DNA of 64,000 nucleotides from Pleurodeles waltl (Eukaryota; Chordata; Amphibia; Caudata; Salamandridae): contig NC_090447.1 in NCBI RefSeq assembly GCF_031143425.1, positions 134,559,106 through 134,623,105 on the forward strand, in the 5' to 3' direction. Positions 56,309 through 64,000 of this stretch are shown in pieces. Position 1 is the first letter of the stretch; every line of letters begins with the position of its first letter. Under the pieces are notes generated by a model that saw only the letters and a program-made list of their open reading frames with translations, searched no databases and was not told where the DNA came from. A program made the translations under genes and the position numbers.

Positions 56309-58210
56309 TATGGCTTGCTTAGGAGTTATCATTCACTTGAGAACCCAAAAATAAATATTCCCTTTTATTATGGAAAAAATGTGTAAGAACTATAGAGATT
56401 ATAAAGGTTTACAGTTTTGACTAGTATGCCTATAATATATATTTTCATTTATACAAGGCAGGAAAGTTATAAACATGACTTTTTCTATACATTTCTGGGC
56501 CACAAAATTGTATCCAGAATTAGATTTACTCTATATGAATTTTTATGTTGTTGAAAAATGTGGGGTATTTCTCAGCCTTAGCCATAATCCAATTGATCTG
56601 AGCTCTACTGATGAACAAATTAATTCTTCTGCTGGCCAAAATGGCCGTTCAAAGCTTTCATGGAACAATAGACCCATGCTGGGAGACTGGCCATCCTGGT
56701 CAAATCTCCATCGGTATATTAGTTGCCTCGCTCTGACAAACAATGTGAGGACATATCAACAAGGAACAAAGGGAGGGTGGACAGACTGCTGGCTCCAATC
56801 ACCAAAATGGTGTTTCTGTGAAGCTTGGATGGTAGAAACCAGACCTGAGTGGGTAGACTTTGGCTCATAGAGAACTCTGTACCAGTTTTCTTTCAAGCCA
56901 TAATTTTGGTTCTTCCCATAATACAGTGCCTGGTAGTTGAATAGCTACCCACTAATTCTTCACAGTATGAATGGGTCATGTGATATCTCTGGGTTGGGTA
57001 TAAACTCCCACCTCCTAAATGTATTTACCACCATTTACAAACATCCGCGAAGGAAGAATAATTTAAAAAAAGAGCAGAATAAGTATCAACTATGTTCTTT
57101 CGCCCACTGTCCATGCCCGAGATCCTAGAAGCAGGGGGAAAATGTGACCCATCTACCCAGTAAGGTATAAGCTTAAGAGGTATGGGCAGTCCCAAGTATT
57201 GTGAGTGTGTGTACCATACTTGGTCAGAAGCGCACACTTTAAGAAAAAGAGGCACCCATGGGTGCCTCAAAAAGGTGCAGAAAAGCAAAGATATTTTGGC
57301 CGCTAGTGGCTAGTTTAGTTTAAAAGAGACTGATGAACACTGTAGGATGAGCAGCTACTCCATAGTTACATGTGTTCAGGGGCTGACTAGCGCTATGGAA
57401 GGCCCACTCAAGAGTGCTTATCAGCTCTATACCCTCAGCACCCTGTCTTCCCGGGAGTGAAATTGTGAAGCCTGGTGAAACTGCACCTATGAGAAGTGGC
57501 TTTTGGTGCTCATCTTTTTATGTGTCAAAAGAGTATGTTGCACCTATTGCCTTTGGAGTACCAAACATTTACATGTGACCTGGTTAAAAAATACAAATAT
57601 ATGTTTATTTTTATGTTTGTTATTTTGCAATGTTAACCACCAAAAGTGTATCGAAGACATAAGAATGCTTATTGATGATATATTTTGTACTGCTGATTAT
57701 ATTTTGGACACCCTGTTGCAAAGCTTGTAGGCCTGGCGTTTTATTACTGTAAACCACATGATTTGCAATAGGCTTATATAGTGGTTTTATGGTTTGAACG
57801 GCTATGGCTTGTGCACAACTTCTGGTTTAGTTGACCACTGTTGCCTTTATTTAGTGTCCACCCCTTGTAGTTTGTGAGATCCTCTAGAGAAGGTTTTCAT
57901 TGTTTTTCTCTACCTGACACCTGGACCAATAGGTATAAGGGTTCTTTACATTTTAAAAGTTAGTCTAGCTGTGATGGATAGCCAGTATAGGTTGTGTACT
58001 GTGTGGGTGATGTGATCTTATCTGCCTGCAGAGTGAACCATTCTAGCAGTAGAGTTTAGAGTTTAGAAAAACTTTCAGTGGGTTACTTAATGTTTGATTA
58101 ACTCCTGCTATAAAGGGGATTCTGAAGTGTAATCTTGACTTAAATGAGGGATGCACTTCTAAATTAAGTTAGGATGATGCCTTATGTCTCTTGTATACCA
58201 ATATGATAGC
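56309..58210. other. No feature recognised
   Basis: AT-rich DNA. Some frames of 60-130 codons exist (for example 56475-56870 on +), but none shows a known motif or supporting structure. Confidence 0.45.
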
Positions 58211-58214
58211 CAAA

Positions 58215-59115
58215 TACTGAGTGGGCCGGAAGTCATTGGATTTAGTCCCAGTACACAGGGGCATCAGACAGAGTTGTCTGTGGTCCCCATTGTTCGGTGC
58301 AATTGCAATAAATCACTTGGTGGTCACAATAGATGCTATGATAAAGGGTTTAAGTGAGCACCTAAGACAGTGGGAAGGGGTGAATTGTACTCTCATGTTT
58401 TATTTATGTACTTTGAACACCCCAGAAGCCTGGACCCAGAGCTTTGTTAGAGATCTAAATCTTTAGCAAATATTCTGGCTTAAAATTAGGGGTGTGTGAA
58501 CTATTTTTATGTGAATATTTTAGCAAATGTATGCATAATTATGTAAAAGGCTAATCCACCATTTTGTGCTATATTTTAGGGTAACAAACACCCTCATATA
58601 CATTTTTGGCACAAGGATGCATTTAACAAAAGCACAGTGATCAATAGTCGCTCACACTGCTATTCATGTGAGTTCACAGTAAATTATTTTTGTGTGTTGT
58701 GTGTTTATGAAGACATTGTTGGTGTGGATGGTGAGTAGTTACAAAAAGTGGCAAAATTGCATAATTTCAGTAGCAAGCATAACACAATATCCCACAAATT
58801 CCCAAAATGATGCTGGTGTAATTTAAATGCCACCAGGGTCTGCTTAAAAGTAAAGTAAACTTACTGAAATCAGTGATCAACCCAATTGACACTGGTTGAG
58901 TTGGATCTGCAGTGAGCCCCTGGTTTAATGATTGAGACATAAGGGCTTAGATACTTAGGAACCTCTATAGCCATACAAAAAGTGCCCCAGATGGATAAAA
59001 TGCAGAGCAACCTTGCCTTCTGGTCTCCCTACCTGCCATCATTGATGTGGAAATTAGCTATTGCTAAAATGGCTTCACTATTTTCTCTCCCATATCAACT
59101 CTAAAACTATCCATA
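58215..59115 (+). pseudogene. L1/Tx1-type LINE reverse transcriptase fragment
   Basis: RGIRQSCLWSPLFGAIAINH (58255-58315) is the RT block before the catalytic Asp pair (usual form RGxRQGCPLSPxLF). Near 58935-59095 a LGTSIAI...LAFWSPYLPSLMWKLAIAKM segment matches the post-RT region. The middle, including the catalytic Asp pair, is deleted or unreadable. Confidence 0.65.
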
Positions 59116-59229
59116 TTAAATCTAGAAAGAATTCTGCATGTGCCTTATTTAACATTGCCATGGCAAAAAGCTGTACATCCCAAAATCACAGGGGAGAAGG
59201 GGGCATCTGGTGGCACAATTGGCAGTTCC

Positions 59230-59760
59230 AATCAATCAATCAATCAATCGGGAATTTGTAAAGCACACTACTCACACGTGAGGCTCTCAAGGTGCTGAGG
59301 GGGGGGGGGAGAAGGAGGGAGGTGCTGCTACTGCTAGAACAGCCAGGTCTTGAGAAGTTTCCTGAAGGTAAGGAGGTCTTTGGTCTGGTGCAGGTGCAGG
59401 TGGGTGGGAAGAGAGTTCCACGTTTTGGTGACGAGGTGCGAGAATTATCTACCGCCGGTTGTAGTTCTGCGGACACGTGGGACGGTTGCGAGGGCGAGGT
59501 CGGCAAAGCAGAGATGCCGGGTTAGGTGTAGAAGGAGAGCCCTCTTTGAGGTATTCTGGTCCAGTGTTGTGCAGTGCTTTGTGAGCATGGGTGAGGAGTT
59601 TGAAGGTGATCCTCTTGTTGACTGGGAGCCAGTGCAGGTTTCTCAGGTGGTCTGTGATGTGGCGGGGATGTGCAGGATGAAGCGTGCAGAGGTGTTCTGG
59701 ATGCGTTGCAGCCTCTTCTGCAGTTTGGCAGTTGTTCCTGCGTAGACACTTTTTTTTTTA
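59230..59760 (-). pseudogene. L2-type LINE 3' end with (GATT)n tail
   Basis: AATCAATCAATCAATC at about 59233, read on the minus strand, is a GATT-repeat tail preceded by GTGAGTAGTGTGCTTTAC. The 500 bp to the right carry the usual terminal sequence of L2-type elements on the minus strand (GTGGAACTCTCTTCCCACC, then CTGCACTGGCTCCCAGTC). 5'-truncated. Confidence 0.65.
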
Positions 59761-59885
59761 ACCAGAAGCACTTTGCATGCTAAGACTTACTACCACATGC
59801 CCATAACGTTTCCACTTATCTCAGGAAAAAACACTTGCCATTTCTTTCCGTTTTGAGAAGGGCCAAAAGCTGAAAAATGAAAAAA

Positions 59886-59915
59886 ATAATAATAATAATA
59901 ATAATAATAATACAA
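59886..59915. repeat. (AAT)n microsatellite
   Basis: About ten AAT/TAA triplets directly left of the GGGGCATA MITE. Confidence 0.9.
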
Positions 59916-59925
59916 TAAAAATAAA

Positions 59926-60398
59926 GGGGCATACTGAAGAGCCCCTTGTGCCATTCAAACGCCACTATAGCATAATTTTGTTCACTCTAATGTGGCTATA
60001 AAAGGGCCAAAACGCCACAACATATTTACATCAATTGCGCCACTTTGTAACCCTTTGTGCTACATTATACCTGTGCCTGGCATATTGTATGCAAATGAGG
60101 CGTTCCATCATTAGGGGGGCTGAAAAAATGGCGCAAGGAAATCTAACAGATTTCCTTGCGTCATTGTTTTGGCACTTTTAATGCCTGCGCAGAGGCATAA
60201 CTCAGAGGGAGCATGCCATTGAATACAATGGGCCCCTATGTACTCTTCAGGAGTAGCGCCAAAATGTCAGTGCTACTCCTACAGACTACAACAATAGCAT
60301 AAAAAAATGTACGCTATTGCCCCCTACCCTGTGCCATGGTGCACCATATTTTAAATACGGTGCACACATGGTGGTGTAGGGGGAACTTAATATGCCCC
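59926..60398. mobile_element. MITE with GGGGCATA ends, 473 bp
   Basis: The left end is GGGGCATACTGAAGAGCCCC and the right end reverse-complemented is GGGGCATATTAAGTTCCCCC. AAA on both sides (59923-59925, 60399-60401) may be the duplication. It has internal palindromes such as AGATTTCCTTGCG-like arms near 60130-60160. No coding capacity. Confidence 0.7.
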
Positions 60399-60605
60399 AA
60401 AGTTTGTAAAGCTGTCAGTATTCTTTGGTAACATGACAATTAGCCATATGTACCTTATTTTGTTGTGTATTTGCTAATTTAGGTTCAGATTTGCACAAAG
60501 GAACAAACATGGTAGCAACCCCACATGCTTAAATATGAAAAGTCCCAAACTGCAAATGCAGTTGGATAAACAGCCCAGAATAGGTAGTTTACTGACATGA
60601 CACTA

Positions 60606-60800
60606 TGTAGGGCATATTTATTAACGATTTGCATCACCCTTTTGCCAAGTGGATGCAAGGGCAACGTAAAACCTAAATGAGATATTTCAAGACAACGCAA
60701 TGCCACCTTGAGTGGCCTTGAGTGGCTAGATATATCTAGAGTAATGCAAGGAAGTGCCAATCGCTGTCTTGTGTTACTCTGTGGCAAGGAGGCATCACAT
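60606..60800. mobile_element. Truncated GGGCATATTTA MITE
   Basis: A left end GGGCATATTTATTAACG-like sequence at about 60608 starts a GC-balanced segment, but no matching right end was found within 500 bp. Probably a truncated relative of the element at 59926. Confidence 0.35.
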
Positions 60801-63175
60801 GGGTGGAACATGGGTGTTCCCACACAACCACCCATGATTTCTGACACATTCCTAAATTTGCCTACATTGGTGGACCTGTCTCCTCCTAATGTTAGTTTTT
60901 GTGCCAGAAGGTGTCCCTTCCTTCAGGAAAACAATCCTGCCTGTGACGTAGGTACCCTTGCAAGGTGACACAAGGGTGTCTGCATTGGTGTTAGGCAACC
61001 AACATTATGCCAGTGCTAGGAAAGGACAGGAATGCACTGTATAATGGTAAGTATGGCACATTCCTGCCCTTTCCCACAGCGCACAGAACAGTGGCTTGGT
61101 GCCTTGGGTTGCTGAATTTTGGATAACTCTGGCACTGTGTGTGTTTGGAATATTTTTTTGTCCTTTCGTTTTTGTTTTGGTGTTTTGTGCTTTGCCACTC
61201 TGGTGGGGTCTTATCTGTCAGAAGGAACCAGTTAGTGACCTGACATATCTGACATATCGAAAGAGGTTCACGTGTATTCCTAGAACATTCTAAATAATAT
61301 TTATAGGTTAACACACTCAGTGATCGAATTACAAGCTCAGCGCTCAAGCGATGAAGCCTCAGTTTCTTTTGAGAACTGCATGTAAATCGAGCTGACTTAA
61401 AGAAAGGGCCTGAAATGTGAACCGAATGCACAGACGGCTCTGAAAAGGTCATGACGTCGACTGCTTTGGTATTTGCGCCTCGCTTTGTAGAAAAGGGCTT
61501 TGATTACTGTACTTCAAGCCTAATAGAACACCTCAATACGTACCACTATATCAGTGTTGAAACAGAGACCGCCATCTGATGCACATCAGAGTCCCAGCTG
61601 CATGTTACCTGGGACAAAGGCAATGATGAAAATCATGCTGCCCTGTGGTATGGTGTTTTTAATTCTTTGGAGCCCTCAGAAGGGCTGTCAACGATTCTCA
61701 CCTCTGGGGTCTTTTTTCAAATTAGCACTAGCTTGACAGGCTCTGATGTGAGGTGCTTCGTGACTGGCAGTGTGCAGGATAGAGATGTCAGTCTTACTCA
61801 GAGAGCAGATAACATTCTTTGCTGGCCTTCATCCCCAGCTCGCTTCTTCTTGCAAGTGACTGCTTTGCTTTACATTTCCTGTGCATCAAAAAAGGATGAA
61901 TGGTGATTTGATTATCTTTCATGTTTTTTAATGAGGCTTGATTCACGGTGAGGTTTTAAGTGGTGTATTTCTACAAAATCAGTTAGAAAAAGAGAAAGTA
62001 CCTCAAATTCCGTCCATTACATGTTTTGTGCATGTGATTCATTTTAAAGCAAAGTAAGGAATTAGAACTGAAAATATTTGGCAGAATTAGCTCATGAGGT
62101 TTGACTTCACACTCGTTAGAAGGCTCTTTATCGCTTTGTATAGTGTGATGCCACGATTCTTGCAGAACTTGACCTTAAAATAATACCACTATAAAAGCAC
62201 TGTTTTAATATTAGTAGAGGTATGTTGTTGTCAATAATCAAAATAAAATACATACTGTAGGACTGGCTTATAACTGACACCTATAGGTGTCTATACGCTA
62301 TCATCCATGTACTCACTCATCCATCCCTCCTTACAACTAATAACCCTACCTTGCACTCCTGCATCTACTTGCCCACTAATTGGCTCATTCCTGTGTTTAC
62401 CCACTCACCCCGCACAATAATACACACTTATATTTACCTGTCAATGAAGAGACACTTTTGTTACAACCCAGACCTTTTGGCTTTGCTGTTAGTCGATGAG
62501 GGATGTGAGGGTACTTCTGTTAGTGTGTGTGTGCTAGACTGTGATGGGTTTCTCGTGAAGATAACAGGGCGACCTCTTAACCTACATCCAACCTTGGTAG
62601 TAACACACCCAAAACAAATGTTACTTATCGGATTGGTTCAATTTTAACCTGTCAGAGTTCCATCTGTACAGTATCAATAAATGTGAAGGCCTGTTTAATC
62701 AATCCCTAACCACTAGGTTTATACACAAATAACATAATATAGTAAAAAACATAAATAGCATTGTTCATTTAGAGACAGAGAAAGGGTTACATCCGAAGGG
62801 GAATCCACTGTCTTAATTCCCCCCATAGTAGCACAAAATGTGAAATTTTTTCTGAAGAACTTGTTCTGACTCCTGAATACCACCAGGAGCAACACACAAT
62901 CGAACTTTGTTTGCTACTACCACCTTCCTTTTGTACTTGCGATGTAGGATTCACTATGTATTGGTAGCTGTAATCATCAGGTTCCCTGTGTATGTTCTCA
63001 GAGCATTACAACCCACTCAAGTGCATGTGCTAGATCCACATTTAATATCAATGTTGACAGTAATAACGAGGGATGAGAATATGTGTTTTTTGCCCTGGTG
63101 ACGTTTAATGTTCCTCCTACTTGCATGCAATGGGTTCCATTGCTGTACTCTAATCCAACTGCACGAGCAAAGATG
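60801..63175. other. No feature recognised
   Basis: Ordinary intergenic DNA. Open frames up to about 150 codons (for example 60991-61452 on -) lack known motifs. Confidence 0.45.
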
Positions 63176-63179
63176 TGGT

Positions 63180-64000
63180 CACACATATGATCGCGATACC
63201 CAGTGTTCTCAGGTACCTGGCAGGGATGTCTTCTATCACTCCTATTATTCATATTAACGATGGAGCCCTTAGCACAACACATTAGGCAGTCCGATCTGGA
63301 CTGCGAATCCCTAACGGCCCCACACTACACACCATTTCCAATGCATGCTGACATGGTCTTATACATCCGTGACCTTGCCAAGTATCTGAAGCTTATCTCT
63401 AACTTACTACAGTCATTTGGCGACCTGTCGAATCTTCAGGTAAATCAAGGGAAGTCCTATGTGTTCTGATTTACAAATAGAACTGAAAGAGCTAATCTGC
63501 CTTTTGGTTCAAATGAAATACAAGTAGCTTCCCGTACGTTCTGTTACTCGGACATACAGACCTGTAGGGAAAGTAGGGACAAATTGGACAGTAAACTTAC
63601 AAAGGCTATCACATCGTTGAAATCTCAGATTGGGTTTTGGGTAACTCTGTTCCTGTTGTTGGCGGGATGGGTAACGGTTGTCAAGATAGTAATGCGGCCC
63701 CACTTGTTAATATGCCTGTAGTTATCCCCATGTTGATCTTTAAAACACGCAACTCCTTAGTCATTGTTTTGATGTGTGGCACTGGGAGATGCAGGGTTGG
63801 ACTATCTAAAATGCAACAGCCACCAGGGTATGGAGGTATGGGTGCACCCGAATTTAAAGCTTATTGTCTGGCAGGGCTACTGCAATCCTTTTCTTACTGG
63901 CTGGCAGGCCACCGCTTAGGTGAAATTGGCTATACACTGTGCATGCTCGGACTAGGCAAACTTCATCGATTGCCATGAGCAGGGGTGACACCACTCATTC
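63180..64000 (+). pseudogene. L1/Tx1-type LINE reverse transcriptase, may run off the window
   Basis: GTWQGCLLSLLLFILTMEPL (63212-63270) is the RT block, then HADMVLYI (63345) with the second catalytic Asp replaced by Met, then LLQSFGDLSNLQVNQGKS (63400-63460). The frame stops at about 63469 and pieces continue in other frames (GFWVTLFLLLAGWVTVVKIV near 63635-63690). It is not the same copy as the LINE at 19575. Confidence 0.75.

Noticed and set aside
60991..61452. Minus-strand 153-codon frame
   Set aside because: No motif, no neighbouring exon signals, and composition like the surrounding DNA.

Overview
The window looks like intergenic DNA from a giant amphibian genome, most likely a newt and probably Pleurodeles waltl or a close relative. 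This is inferred from three things. It is packed with Harbinger transposons whose ends read GGGGGTCATTACAAC or GGCCCTCATT and which carry Myb/SANT-type genes, a family reported as greatly expanded in P. waltl. It has a tandem repeat carrying hammerhead ribozyme cores with the very short helix III known from newt satellite RNA. It also has many nested LINEs, a retrovirus, Penelope and DNA elements with no host exon that I can recognise. I found no bacterial-type operon, CRISPR array, rRNA or tRNA gene.

Layout. 1-7.7 kb: a foldback MITE, a 530-bp tandem repeat (two full units and one truncated) with minus-strand hammerhead motifs, a 3.64-kb TTAA-flanked insertion that splits unit 2 from unit 3, and a telomere-like G-rich 44-bp minisatellite. 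7.7-16.6 kb: a nearly complete 8.8-kb Harbinger transposon (Harbinger-1) with a DDE transposase on +, two different Myb/SANT-type genes on - (one inside the apparent transposase intron), and a block of four minisatellites. 16.6-24.5 kb: minisatellites, a Harbinger MITE, and a decayed L1/Tx1-type LINE cut by another MITE. 24.5-44.2 kb: remains of one minus-strand endogenous retrovirus, spread out by later insertions: a 6.7-kb Harbinger copy (Harbinger-2), an internally deleted Harbinger, two Harbinger MITEs and Penelope pieces. 44.2-50.8 kb: copies of two dispersed repeats, called A and B here, and a long ATT microsatellite. 50.8-56.3 kb: a foldback MITE split by a minus-strand L2-type LINE, itself split by a plus-strand L2 LINE and a Harbinger MITE. 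56.3-64 kb: mostly unassigned DNA with LINE fragments and a GGGGCATA MITE. An L1/Tx1-type reverse transcriptase fragment occupies the last 0.8 kb and may run off the right edge.

How the parts work together. Harbinger-1 is the only near-functional system. In characterised Harbinger elements the transposase needs an element-encoded Myb-like partner for nuclear entry and for recruitment to the ends. Here there are two such partners. Each needs only a single base to regain one frame across its splice sites, so this copy is young. Harbinger-2, the deletion derivative and the MITEs share its ends and leave 3-bp A/T-rich duplications, so one transposase lineage could have moved all of them. Nearly everything else is fossil.
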